64,000 nt of DNA from Ryuthela nishihirai (GCA_038380435.1 JAWZYU010000025.1:29054707-29118706); one strand, 5' to 3'; positions 30,165 to 40,345 are shown, numbered from the stretch's first letter. Made by a program: numbers and translations. Notes: a model not told the origin generated them from the sequence alone.

Positions 30165-30952
30165 TGGGGAGTGGGGATGGCTCAGTCGGTAGCGCGACAG
30201 GCCGGTAATCTGTAGTTCCCAGGTTCGAGTCCCAACTGGGTCAGTGTTGAGACTTATCTCCGAAAAACTCCTCGCCCTGCCCACTGTCAGTAGGGGACAC
30301 TGATGGGCTTGGAAAGACCACCGTCCATCGGATGGGACATTAAGCCGTGGCCCTGTATGTGGGAGGGCCACACCCTGTGTACGTTAAAGAACACGCTGGA
30401 TGGCCTTGACGGGAGACTACCATCTGTCTCCCAACAGCTGTTCCAGTGAGTCCTCTCCCCCAATCTTCTCTGAGCCTTCGGGGTCCTTGAGACATGGCCA
30501 TTTAGCCCATGGTGTGGGGGTGGGGGTGGCTCAGTCGGTAGCGCGCCAGGCTCGTAAGCTGTAGTTCCCAGGTTCGAGTCCCAGCTAGGTCAGCGTTGAG
30601 ATTTATCTCCGCAAAACTCCCCGCCCTGGCCACGGTCAGTAGGGGACAGCGATGGGCTTGGAAAGGCCGCCGTCCGTCGGATGGGACGTTAAGCCGTGGC
30701 CCCGTGTGCGGGAGAGCCATACCCTGTGCACGTTAAAGAACACGCTGGATGGCCTTGACGAGAGGCTACCATCTGTCTCCCAACAGCTGTTCCAGAGGGT
30801 CCCCTCCCCCAACCTTCTCTGAGCCTTCGGGGTCCATGTGACCTGGCCGTTTAGCCCATGGTGTGCAAAAAAGTGCCGCTCAGAGGTAAAACAACCCAAC
30901 CCAACCCATGGTGTGCAAAAAAAATGCTGCTCAGAGGTAAAACAACCCAACC
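30165..30952 (+). mobile_element. SINE-A dimer plus extra tail within one TSD
   Basis: First copy 30165-30514 stops just before its tail. A second full copy runs 30515-30900, and a third tail (CCATGGTGTGCAAAAAAAAT to CAACCCAACC) ends at 30952. AACTAAATTCTCG flanks the whole block (30152-30164 and 30953-30965); no duplication separates the units. It therefore appears to have entered as one multimeric RNA or by repeated priming at one nick. Confidence 0.9.
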
Positions 30953-30996
30953 AACTAAATTCTCGGACCTCCCCGCACGAAACTAAATCCTAGGTA

Positions 30997-31209
30997 CAGT
31001 CGGTCAAAAAAGTATCCGAACGCTATGGTTGTATACAAAGTTCAGAAAAAACAACTGGCAACGATTTTTTTAGAAATTAATGATCTGGCAACCTTCGTGT
31101 ACCGTATACGAAGGTTGCCAGATCATTAATTTCTAAAAAAAATCGTTGCCAGATTTTTTTCTGAATTTTGTATGCAACCATAGCGTTCGGATACTTTTTT
31201 GAGCGACTG
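30997..31209. mobile_element. Palindromic foldback MITE, complete
   Basis: TA-flanked, starts CAGTCGGTCAAAAAAGTATC. The related repeat at 57955 has a single TA at the same point (GGGTACGTGTC against AGGTA...TACGTGTC), direct evidence of insertion with TA duplication. Confidence 0.93.
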
Positions 31210-31242
31210 TACGTGTCCGGTTGTGTTATACCTTTGGCATGT

Positions 31243-31410
31243 AGTTTTGTGCCCATTAATAGGGCTGAATGGTTAAATGGTTAGATCATAATGGCTCAGA
31301 GAAGGGTGGGGGAAGAAATCCACTGAACAGCTATTAGGAGAGAAATGATAGCCTTCTGTCAAGACCATCCAGCGTGTTCCATAACGGACACAGGGTACGA
31401 CTCTTCTGCA
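31243..31410 (-). mobile_element. SINE-A fragment, decayed
   Basis: Minus-strand tail and middle (TGGCTCAGAGAAGGGTGGGG through CACAGGGTACGACTC), diverged. Confidence 0.75.
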
Positions 31411-31463
31411 TATAGCAGAGCCGTCGAGATGCACAGTGCCCGGATACGTTAAATACAAATAGA

Positions 31464-31888
31464 GGGTTGGGCACTTTTTTTCACACAATGTGCTAAATGA
31501 CCAGGTCACAAGGACACCGAAGGCTCAGAGAAAGTAGGGGAGGGGGCCCACTGGACAGTTGTTGGGAGACAGATGGTAGCCTCCCGTCAAGGCCATCTAG
31601 CGTGCTCTTTAATGTGCAGAGGGTATGACTCTCTCCTGCACACGGCTTAAGGACCCATCCAAAGGATTTTCCAAGCCCATCGGTATGGCTCTCCCGCATA
31701 CGGGACCACAGTTTAACGTCCCATCCGACGGACGGCGGCCTTTCCAAGCCCATCGGTGTCCCCTACTGACCGTGGGCAGGGCGGGAAGTTTTGCGGAGAT
31801 AAATCTCGGAGATGGTTCAGCTGGGACTCGAATCTGGGAACTGAAGATTAGGAGCCTGGAGCGCTACCTACTGAGCCACCTCCGCTCA
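31464..31888 (-). mobile_element. SINE-A with internal duplication, TSD present
   Basis: Minus-strand copy flanked by ACAAATAGAG. The block GGTATGGCTCTCCCGCA...CCAAGCCCATCGG occurs twice (about 31620-31685 and 31683-31760), so the copy is longer than the consensus. Confidence 0.88.
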
Positions 31889-32141
31889 CAAATAGAGAAG
31901 AAAAGATATTAAATATGCATATAATTTAATTTTATGCATTTTTAAAAGTATAAAACAAAAGGATTTTTTCATTACGACTTTATTAAAATATTTATGAAGA
32001 TTTTAAAATTAATTACAAAATGTTTTATAAAAAAAACAGCTATCAATTGAATCTTTAGAGATTAAAATATAATTAAGATATTTATATATTTGAAAAATAA
32101 TTATTCTGTTACTGTACAAGTATGGTGTGATATGGAGACTC

Positions 32142-32296
32142 TGTCACACACTTTCCAAACACATCGGTGTACCCTTTCTGACCGAGGTTAAGGGTCGAGG
32201 GGATTTAGCAGAGAAAAATCTCAATTTCTTGGTTGAGACTCGAACCTGGGAAACTGCAGTTTACGAGTCTCGCTTGCCACCAACTGAACCAATCAC
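32142..32296 (-). mobile_element. SINE-A 5' half, decayed
   Basis: TTTCCAAACACATCGGTGTA through ACTGAACCAATC. Keeps the head complement CGAACCTGGGAAACTGCAG but is strongly diverged. Confidence 0.7.
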
Positions 32297-32439
32297 AAAC
32301 CCAAATAAGAGCAGGAAAAAAAGAATAAATGCCATAAAACTACAATGAGCACTTTTAAGGATAAAATATAAAAACGAATTTTTTCCCTCTACTGCCGATT
32401 ACTTTCCCTAACACTGTGTTCATTGTTTCTTTTAGCTCA

Positions 32440-32535
32440 TTTCCATAAAAAGAAAACGAGCTTATATTCTACTTTTGTCATATGTAGACATTCACCTTGT
32501 TTCTGTTTTTAGAGATAAATTAAAAATCTCCATAT
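32440..32535 (+). repeat. Interspersed repeat, relative at 63885-64000
   Basis: Shares GTAGACATTCA, TTTTAGAGATAAATTAAAAA and spacing with the window's right end. A transposon end is likely; the type is unknown. Confidence 0.4.
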
Positions 32536-32548
32536 ATACAGTATATTG

Positions 32549-32715
32549 AGAGACAGATGAACGCCTCCCATCAAACCATCCAGCATGTTCTTTAATGTGC
32601 ACAAGGTATGGCTCTCCAGCACAAGGGGTCATAGCATTACCTCCCATAAGACGGACGGCGTCCTTTCCAAGCCCATTGGTGTCCCCTACTAACCGAGGGC
32701 AGGGCGGAGAGTTTA
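32549..32715 (-). mobile_element. SINE-A middle fragment
   Basis: GAGACAGATGAACGCCTCCC through GGGCAGGGCGGAGAG. It ends where the SINE-B cluster begins. Confidence 0.78.
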
Positions 32716-32805
32716 AATAAAATTAAAAATAAATACCCGTCAAGCAGCTGCTTGCCACAGAGGTCTGACAGGAGCCTGTCAGTTTATATGCCATAGTAGA
32801 AGATC
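32716..32805 (-). mobile_element. SINE-B, 3' part, split by nested copy
   Basis: AATACCCGTCAAGCAGCTGC through TATGCCATAGTAGAAGATC. The same element resumes at 33009. Confidence 0.88.
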
Positions 32806-33008
32806 AGCCGTCCGTGGTCGAGTGGTTAGCACGCTTGGCTACTGATCTAAGGGACCTGGGTTCGAGCCCCGGATTAGGCGTGGATGTGTGTGTCGTTTTT
32901 CTGCTGAGGTCCTGCCATCCTCTCAGATCTCCTACTGTGGCATATAAACTGACAGGCTCCTGTCAGACCTCTGTGGCAAGCAGCTGCTTGAGGGGGTATT
33001 TATTTATT
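32806..33008 (+). mobile_element. SINE-B, full length, nested in SINE-B
   Basis: 203-bp copy inserted in the opposite orientation into an older SINE-B. TAGTAGAAGATC occurs at 32794-32805 and 33009-33020 as a 12-bp duplication. Head A box TGGTCGAGTGG and B box GGGTTCGAGCCCC are intact. Confidence 0.93.
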
Positions 33009-33125
33009 TAGTAGAAGATCTGAGAGGATGGCAGGACCTCAGCAGAAAAACGACGCACACATCCATGCCTTACCTGGGGCTCGAACCCGGTCCCTTAGAT
33101 CAATAGCCAAGCGTGCTAACCACTC
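33009..33125 (-). mobile_element. SINE-B, 5' part of the split copy
   Basis: GAGAGGATGGCAGGACCTCA through AGCGTGCTAACCACTC. Joined with 32716-32805 it makes one SINE-B. Confidence 0.88.
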
Positions 33126-33208
33126 TCAACGCTTGACCAGTTCGGACTCGAACCTGGGAATTTCAGATTACGAGTATGGCGCGCTATCGACTGAGCTATT
33201 CCCTAGCC
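33126..33208 (-). mobile_element. SINE-A head fragment
   Basis: TCAACGCTTGACCAGTTCGG through CGACTGAGCTATTCCC. Only the tRNA-like part; probably the other end of the SINE-A piece at 32549, split by SINE-B. Confidence 0.72.
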
Positions 33209-33333
33209 ATTTTGTTTCGTAAATTTGCCACACAGATCATCAATGTTAACAATTTAATTCAACAACATTTAACTAAAGGATAGCCTTTCCTATGAGAAAA
33301 CGACCGACTCCTCAAATGTCCTATCTATCATCT

Positions 33334-33717
33334 GGGGCGAGGGTGGCTCAGTCGGTAGCGCGCCAGACTCGTAATCTGTAGTTCCCAGGTTCGAGTCCCA
33401 GCTGGGTCAGCGTTGAGATTTATCTCCGCAAAATTCCCCGCCCTGCCCACGGTCAGTAGGGGACACCGATGGGCTTGGAAAGGCCGCCGTCCGTCGGATG
33501 GGACGTTAAGCCGTGGCCCCGTGTGCGGGAGAGTCATACCCTGTGCACGTTAACGAACACGTTGGATGGCCTTGACGGGAGGCTACCATCTGTCTCCCAA
33601 CAGCTGTTCCAGTGGGTCCCCTCCCCCAACCTTCTCCAAGCCTTCGGGGTCCATGTGACCTGGCCATTTAGCCCATGGTGTGGAAAAAAGTGCCGCTCAG
33701 AGGTAAAACAACCCAAC
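33334..33717 (+). mobile_element. SINE-A, full length, with 14-bp TSD
   Basis: Near-consensus copy flanked by CCTATCTATCATCT on both sides. Confidence 0.95.
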
Positions 33718-33739
33718 CTATCTATCATCTACTGGCCAT

Positions 33740-34440
33740 GATGAACTGCCATTCAACATAAGCTGCATTGCTACCACTTCGTAGTTATAATTCATGGCAC
33801 GTCAATTAAGGTATGGCACAATAAACCTGTCATGTTTGCACTAATAACCTGCGAACACTTCTGACAAAATTTCTTCTTTTTCCAATTTGGAAAATAATTA
33901 GAAAGGTCAGTACATAAACGAATTAACTTCACACAACAATAATTTCGCTTTCAACTAAGCTTCTGTGACAAAGTAAACTTTTATCATCAACTGATCTACC
34001 ATTATCCTCCCGGTTATCAGTTAGCCTCACCATCTGTCTCCATGGAGACACGAGGATCGTTAAATCGCGTGATGACCAATGTCTCGAGAGATGCTATAGG
34101 TGGAAGGAAATTGCGCTCAGTGGCTTCTCAGAAAATGAATCTTTGGGAATTCCCTCATTCATCTAGTCTCTTGACTTGCTCATAATTCAGTGGATAACGA
34201 ATCTCGTGTATTCTCTTTCGTATCCACGTACTGGATTATAGATGTAATCTATCTAAATGAATTCGTATTGGTTCTGCAGACCTTCCTTGTTCTTCATAGA
34301 GATATATTGTATTTATTGATATATACATTCATTGAATTATGAAAATCCCCCTCTGTGTTATGTCAATGGTACAACTTTCTAAAATTAAAGATATCAGTCG
34401 AGGTGATCTAAATCTCGATTTTCAATAATATTTCACCTGG
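33740..34440. other. No gene seen, intron 1 of TMIE
   Basis: Mixed-composition DNA with a small palindrome, GTCTCCATGGAGAC, at about 34038. I could not match it to a gene or repeat. Confidence 0.5.
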
Positions 34441-34441
34441 C

Positions 34442-34524
34442 AGGGGCGGGGGTGTCTCAGTGGGTAAGTGGGTAGCGCGTCAGGCTCGTTATCTGCAGTT
34501 CCTAGGTTCGATTCCTACCGGGTG
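34442..34524 (+). mobile_element. SINE-A head fragment
   Basis: GGGGCGGGGGTGTCTCAGTG through TCGATTCCTACCGGGT, with a small duplication (GTGGGTAAGTGGGTAG). Directly followed by another copy. Confidence 0.82.
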
Positions 34525-34905
34525 GGGCGGGGGTGGCTCAGTCGGTAGTGCGCTAGGCTCGTATTCTGCAGTTACCAGGTTCGAGTCCTAGCTGGGTCAC
34601 GTTGAGATTTATCTCCGCAAAATTCCCGCCCTACCCACGGTCAGTACGGGACACCGATGGGCTTGGAAATGCCGCCGTGCGTCGGATGGGACGTTAACCG
34701 TAGCCAGTGCGCGGGAGAGCCATACCATGTGTACGTTAAAGAACACGCTGGATGGTCTCGACGGGAGGCTACCATCTTTTTCCCAACAGCTGTTCCAGTG
34801 GGTCTCCTCTCCCACCTTCTCTGAGCCTTCGGGGTCCTTGTGACCTGGCCATTTAGCCCATGGTGTGCAAAAAAAGTGCCACTCAGAGGTAAAACAACCC
34901 AACTC
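34525..34905 (+). mobile_element. SINE-A, full length, seeds the 267-bp array
   Basis: GGGGCGGGGGTGGCTCAGTC to ACAACCCAACTC. Its last part forms the start of the first 267-bp unit. Confidence 0.9.
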
Positions 34906-35881
34906 ACCGGGGCTATCTGTTCAGAACTTCCCACCCAGCCCTCGGTGGGTAGGGGACACCGATGGGATTGGAAAAGCCCATCGGTGACTGAGCCACCCCC
35001 GCCCCTAAGAATACAGCAGGTGTCTGTTATCATGATATATCTCTTATTCGTCATACCACGCCTTTTTCTTTTCGAAAGCAACCTTCTCTGAGCCTTCGGG
35101 GTCCTTGTGACCTGGCTATTTAGCCCATGGTGTGCAAAAAAAGTGCCACTCAGAGGTAAAACAACCCAACTCACCGGGGCTATCTGTTCTGAACTTCCCA
35201 CCCAGCCCTCGGTGGGTAGGGGACACCGATGGGATTGGAAAAGCCCATCGGTGACTGAGCCACCCCCGCCCCTAAGAATACAGCAGGTGTCTGTTATCAT
35301 GATATATCTCTTATTCGTCATACCACGCCTTTTTCTTTTCGAAAGCAACCTTCTCTGAGCCTTCGGGGTCCTTGTGACCTGGCCATTTAGCCCATGGTGT
35401 GCAAAAAAAGTGCCACTCAGAGGTAAAACAACCCAACTCACCGGGGCTATCTGTTCAGAACTTCCCACTCAGCCCTCGGTGGATAGGGGACACCGATGGG
35501 ATTGGAAAAGCCCATCGGTGACTGAGCCACCCCCGCCCCTAAGAATACAGCAGGTGTCTGTTATCATGATATATCTCTTATTCGTCATACCACGCCTTTT
35601 TCTTTTCGAAAGCAACCTTCTCTGAGCCTTCGGGGTCCTTGTGACCTGGCCATTTAGCCCATGGTGTGCAAAAAAAGTGCCACTCAGAGGTAAAACAACC
35701 CAACTCACCGGGGCTATCTATTCAGAACTTCCCACCCAGCCCTCGGTGGATAGGGGACACCGAAGGGATTGGAAAAGCCCATCGGTGACTGAGCCACCCC
35801 CGCCCCTAAGAATACAGCAGGTGTCTGTTATCATGATATATCTCTTATTCGTCATACCATGCCTTTTTCTTTTCGAAAGCA
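34814..35881. repeat. 267-bp tandem array, four units, SINE-derived
   Basis: The phrase ACCTTCTCTGAGCCTTCGGG recurs at 34814, 35081, 35348 and 35615, exactly 267 bp apart. Each unit contains a SINE-A tail in plus orientation, a short middle piece (GGGGACACCGATGGGATTGG), a SINE-A head end in minus orientation (ACTGAGCCACCCCCGCCCC), and about 90 bp of unrelated DNA ending TTTCTTTTCGAAAGCA. Units differ at only a few bases. Because 267 is divisible by three, long repeated frames arise on both strands; these are not genes. Confidence 0.93.
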
Positions 35882-36510
35882 GTAAAAAAAAACTCGCTGA
35901 AATCCGCTTGACCGTGATTTTCTGAGGCATGTGAAAACATTTTTTTTCCATTTCAAACAAATGAAATTTGATACCTCCTATGAGCGACAATTTATTTTAA
36001 TCACCTTCATTTGTATGTAAACTGTTTTTAAAAAACTCCGCGACATTAAAACTGTAAAACAAGAAAGATATATTTAGACATTTTACAATGATCAGCGTGT
36101 TTTATGCGTTAAAGATTTACTAAATTTAAAATTTGCTAACTGCAAAACGGTTGCCAAAAAAAAAAAACATTTTTTTTTCATTTAAATTTTTCGCTCTTAT
36201 AATTTTCAAGTTTTTTTTATTAACTTGCAAAGCAGTATTATGCTTATAATTGTTGATTTTTTTTTCCTTTTGAGTGACATCGAAAATTTTTCAAGGGCAT
36301 TTTTCATTTAATTTTTTGTTAAATTCTCCAAGTTTTTCTTTTTTTTTAATTACAAATATAATTTACAGGTGTTTATTTTAACATACGTATTTCTGAAAAA
36401 AGGAAAATAATGAACAATCGTTATTAAAACAACATCTATATATCATTCAATATCAACGTAGAGCAAAAATTTTCCTGATTTTATTGACAAATAAACTGCT
36501 CTCAATCAGT
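35882..36510. other. AT-rich stretch, no gene seen
   Basis: Long T and A runs; no exon, RNA gene or clear element. Confidence 0.55.
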
Positions 36511-36548
36511 GCCGTCTTAACAATATTGTAGGCCCCTGGGCAAAGAGC

Positions 36549-37028
36549 GGGCGGGGGTGGCTCAATCGGTAGCGCGCAAGGCTCGTAATCTGTAGTTCCC
36601 AGGTTCGAGTCCCAGCTGAGTCAGCGAGAAGATTTATCTCCGCAAAATTCCCCGCCCTGCCCACGGTCAGTAGGGGACACCGATGGGCTTGGAAAGGCCG
36701 CCGTCCGTCGGATGGGACGTTAAGCCGTGGCCCCGTGTGCGGGAGAGCCATACCCTACGCACGTTACAGAACACGCTGGATGGCCTTGACGGGAGGCTAC
36801 CATCTGTCTCCCAACAGTTGTTCCAGTGGGTCCCCTCCCCCAACCTTCTCTGAGCCTTCGGGGTCCATGTGACCTGGCCATTTAGCCCATGGTGTGCAAA
36901 AAAGTGCCGCTCAGAGGTAAAACAACCCAACAACCCCCAACCTTCTCTGAGCCTTCGGGGTCCATATAACCTGGCCATTTAGCCCATGGTGTGCAAAAGG
37001 GGTGCCGCTCAGAGGTAAAACAACCCAA
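36549..37028 (+). mobile_element. SINE-A with duplicated tail inside one TSD
   Basis: Full copy to 36933, then a second tail (CCCCCAACCTTCTCTGAGCC to ACAACCCAA). CCTGGGCAAA flanks the whole unit (about 36534 and 37029). This is the third case in the window of extra tails within one duplication. Confidence 0.9.
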
Positions 37029-37146
37029 CCTGGGCAAAACAATGCACTGGGGCCCAACCCACCCACCTACAGGAATAAAAATGCAAACGGTCAATAAAAA
37101 TAAGCCTGTAGATTTATTGGTACTTTAAAAAAAATCAATGTTTGAT

Positions 37147-37194
37147 GATAATCGTGGGGCCCCTGGGCAGTTGCCCAGGGGCCCCACGATTATC
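37147..37194. repeat. Perfect 23-bp-arm palindrome, GC-rich
   Basis: Left arm starts GATAATCGTGGGGCCCC, two-base loop GT, exact reverse complement follows to 37194. The motif GGGGCCCCTGGGCA also occurs at about 36530, next to a SINE target, so it belongs to an older DNA element interrupted by that SINE. Confidence 0.85.
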
Positions 37195-37733
37195 GAGTTT
37201 TTTTGGTCCCAATTAATCACGGTAAAGCTGAGAACTACTCACTCAGAAAAAGAAGTCTAGTGGAGCAAAATCTTAATCACTTTAATTTTTTAATTTTCTT
37301 GTACTTGTAACTTTTAAATTTTATGAAAATCTCTCCCCTATCCCTTGGATTTATGCTTTCTGGTGAATAACTGATAAAGAATATACGAAGTACATATAAT
37401 ATCTTGGTAATTGAGAAAAATTCAATTCTTGGAAGTTCAAGAAGTTCTCAATGCCCATTTGCAGCCATACGTAATTCCGCAATTATTTCCTGTTCAACTC
37501 TAGGATATCAGAGGAAATCTCGAAAAAAAAAAAATAAACATCACTGAAAATATGCAAAGAATAAAGCAATATTCTTTGCATATTTTCATTTTGCATTATT
37601 TTAGCAAATCATTTAAAATCCGGAAAAGGTGTGATTGAAAAAAAATCGTTCCTTTCCGGACGAATTTTTAAATCGTGGTTCCTACTGATACATTGAAGCA
37701 CTGAAATACAATGAATATTGAAATATTACTTAC

Positions 37734-37814
37734 AGAGAGAGCTCCATAGCATGATGAAATGGAAACAAACATAGTGGTCAGCGCAGGCAAATAACTTTCA
37801 TAAGACATGGCCAT
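37734..37814 (-). CDS. tmie: TMIE-like protein, exon 1 (signal peptide)
   Basis: On the minus strand, ATG at 37814 has a good context (ATCATGG) and is followed by MAMSYESYLPALTTMFVSIS and SCYGALS, then the donor GTAAGT at phase 0, matching the phase-0 acceptor of exon 2. A short polar start, a hydrophobic run and small residues fit a cleaved signal peptide, which vertebrate TMIE also has. In-frame alternatives are 37823 and 37808. A longer frame begins at 37949, but its cysteine-rich start is less likely. Exon 1 is the least certain of the four, since signal peptides carry no family signature. Confidence 0.7.
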
Positions 37815-37974
37815 GATGTTCATCAGCACAGTAAGAATTGTTACTCCATCTGCTAACACTCCAAGCACGAGCTTCGGCTGTTGCCCATGGCAACGAATGA
37901 CTCTACACAGATGATCGTTTATTAAACAGGTGTGTGCGCATGGGCACAAACAATGCCTCGATGAAGTCAGTGTA

Positions 37975-37982
37975 TGACGTCA
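37975..37982. promoter_or_regulatory. CRE-like palindrome upstream of TMIE
   Basis: TGACGTCA lies 161 bp upstream of the proposed ATG. It is the consensus cyclic-AMP response element, but a single 8-bp match is weak evidence. Confidence 0.25.
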
Positions 37983-38119
37983 GATAGCTGTTATTTGTAG
38001 TTAAATTTCAATGTTTTGGTAAATATTCAGAAATCATTTACGAAATTGTGGTTTGGAATATCTAAAAATCCGCAGTTTTCCAAGGCTCAAGGTAAAGAGA
38101 GAAAAGAAAGAGATGACAG

Positions 38120-38300
38120 GCTGGATTGTGTTACCTCTGATCAGAACTTTTGGGCACACAATGGGCTAACTAACTTTCCATGTTGATCCCAAGGGTTAAG
38201 AGATGAGTTACGGGAAGGAAACCCACTCGACAGCTGTTAGGAGACGTGTAAACCTCCTATCAAGGGCATCCGGGGTTGTCCAGTGTTCTTTATGGACAAC
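38120..38300 (-). mobile_element. SINE-A 3' fragment, decayed
   Basis: GTGTTACCTCTGATCAGAAC through CATCCGGGG, with a small inverted repeat (GGTTGTCC...GGACAACC). Confidence 0.72.
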
Positions 38301-38327
38301 CCTACCAATGGGTCCAGGTTCACAAGG

Positions 38328-38707
38328 GTGGGTTGTTTTACCTCTGAGCGGCCCTATTTTTGCACACCATGGGCTAAATGGCCAGGTCACAAGAACCCCG
38401 AAGGCTCAGAGAAGGTTGGGGGAGGGGACCCACTGGAACAGCTGTTGGGAGACAGATGGTAGCCTCCCGTCAAGGCCATCCAGCGTGTTCTTTAACGTGC
38501 ACAGGGTATGGCTCTCCCGCACACGGGTCCACGGCTTAATGTCCCATCCGACGGGCGGTGGCCTTTTCAAGCCCATCGGTGTTCCCTACTGACCGTGGGC
38601 AGGGCGGGGAATTTTGAGGAGATAAATCTCAACGCTGACCCAGCTGGAACTCGAACCTGGGAACTACAGATTACGAGCCTGACGCGTTACCGACTGAGCC
38701 ACCCCCG
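38328..38707 (-). mobile_element. SINE-A, full length, with TSD
   Basis: Minus-strand copy flanked by GGTTCACAAGG on both sides (11 bp). Confidence 0.95.
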
Positions 38708-38734
38708 GTTCACAAGGTGCGGCTGTCCTATACA

Positions 38735-38925
38735 GAGGTGATGGAGGATTACTCTCAGTAGACACGCCAGTAATCCGTTCCCAGGTTCGAGTCCCAACTG
38801 GGATTACTTTGAGAATATTATCCACTCCCTTTCTGCCGTCAGTGAGAAAAAGGGACATTGATGGGCTTGGAAAAGTCACCGTTCGTCGGGTAGGACATTA
38901 ATTCCTGGCACCGTGTGTAGGAGAC
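38735..38925 (+). mobile_element. SINE-A 5' part, decayed
   Basis: Head CGTTCCCAGGTTCGAGTCCC with damaged 5' end, body GATGGGCTTGGAAAAGTCAC to CCGTGTGTAGGAGA. Confidence 0.75.
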
Positions 38926-39079
38926 GAAAAAAAATTGACTTGCGTGAAAAATGTAGTACGTCTCATGCACTAATTTAATGAATTGATTTATAAAGGCATT
39001 ATCGTGGTATAATCTTTAATTAGTTTAAATGTCTTATTGAGAACTGAAAACAAATTGTAGCTATTAATAATTTTAAAAG

Positions 39080-40345
39080 TAACACATTATTAGCCTTAAG
39101 TGGAATCCCACAGGGTTCTGTGTTAGGCACTTTGCGTTTTCACATATATATAGATATATCAATGATTTCTGTAAATTAAAAATTGCCACGCAAATGATCT
39201 CTTTTGCAGATGACACACACATAGTCTTTGAAGCAGAAAATAGCGAAATATTTAATAGGAAAAAGAATAATAATTTAATAATTATTAAGAAATAGTTTAT
39301 TAATAATAAATTAGAATTAAAATACATATATTTTACATTAACTCATCACACACATTTGGAAATACTATCAAATTCCATGAATTCAACTGTTTAAATACAG
39401 AATGCTGTCGTTGGGTTGGGTTGTTTTACCTCTGAGCGGCACTTTTTTGCACACCATGGGCTAAATGGCCAGGTCACATGGACCCCGAAGGCTCAGAGAA
39501 GGTTGGGGGAGGGGACCCACTGGAACAGCTGTTGGGAGACAGATGGTAGCCTCCCGTCAAGGCCATCCAGCGTGTTCTTTAACGTGCACAGGGTATGGCT
39601 CTCCCGCACATGGGGCCACGGCTTAACGTCCCATCCGACAGACGGCGGCCTTTCCAAGCCCATCGTTGTCCCCTACTGACCGTGGGCAAGGCGGGGAATT
39701 TTGCGGAGATAAATCTCAACGGTGACCCAGCTGGGACTCGAACCTGGGAACTGCAGATTACGAGCCTGGAGCGCTACCGACTGAGCCACCCCCGCCCCAC
39801 AGAATGCTGTAATTGTGATACTATCCACATGACTGATAGCTATAATTATTTAGGATTACTAATGGGATTTCACTTTTAAAGAAGAAATTTATTTTAAAAC
39901 GGAAAAAATATTCACTCACTCTCTTGAAAACTAAACGGAATATTATATAAAATTAATTACTTAAAGCAATATGCTAATTATAATTTTCTATGGGACAATT
40001 TTTGCATGGGTGCATCTACCTTAATTTATTGAATTTTTTGTTGGGGTGGTGAACATAAATCAAACTTATTACCATTAATTTATGTACAAATTAAATAGTT
40101 CGTAATCTTATTACAATTATTTTGCTGGTAGTCATATATTTTATAACAAATACAATATATTGCCACTACGGAAATTATATTTTTCAACCATCTTTTCGTA
40201 TAAAAATCAAGACTTAATTCCGATTAGAAATCTTAATTTTAACTCCAGTTTTGGTTTACAATTTTATACAGAAAAAACGAAAAAGGAAATTTCTCACATA
40301 AATTTTTCATTTCATTGTTCCTAAATTTCTTAATTCACTGGCGTA
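39080..40345 (+). pseudogene. LINE (Jockey-like) reverse transcriptase remnant
   Basis: At about 39098 one frame reads SGIPQGSVLGTLRF, the conserved G-(I/V)-P-Q-G-S-x-L-G palm motif of LINE reverse transcriptases. A frameshift later, ATQMISFADDTHIVFE carries the catalytic F-A-D-D motif. After an inserted SINE-A the same element continues with MTDSYNYLGLLMG and, further on, pieces such as NILPLRKLYFSTIFSYKN, as in LINE C-termini. Multiple frameshifts and stops make it a dead copy. Confidence 0.8.
39409..39798 (-). mobile_element. SINE-A, full length, inserted in the LINE
   Basis: Near-consensus copy with the exact 12-bp duplication ACAGAATGCTGT (39397-39408 and 39799-39810). It splits the LINE reading frame. 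Confidence 0.96.

Larger units (their letters stand above)
29945..31235 (+). repeat. Interspersed repeat hosting a SINE dimer and a MITE
   Basis: Sequence at 29955-30164, 30966-30996 and 31210-31235 matches 57740-57970 (for example ATAATTTTATTTTA, CCCATA, TTCCGACACTAAAAA, ACCTCCCC, GAAACTAAATC). The relative lacks both insertions, so it serves as an empty-site reference. Confidence 0.8.

Noticed and set aside
34641..35468. 275-codon repeat protein on the minus strand
   Set aside because: It is the 267-bp SINE-derived tandem array; the unit length is a multiple of three, so the frame stays open passively.
34814..35881. CRISPR array, because of regular spacing
   Set aside because: Units are identical throughout with no variable spacers, and the genome is eukaryotic.
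37668..37949. Longer exon 1 of TMIE starting at 37949
   Set aside because: Upstream residues are not signal-like, and a better start context lies at 37814; kept only as an alternative.
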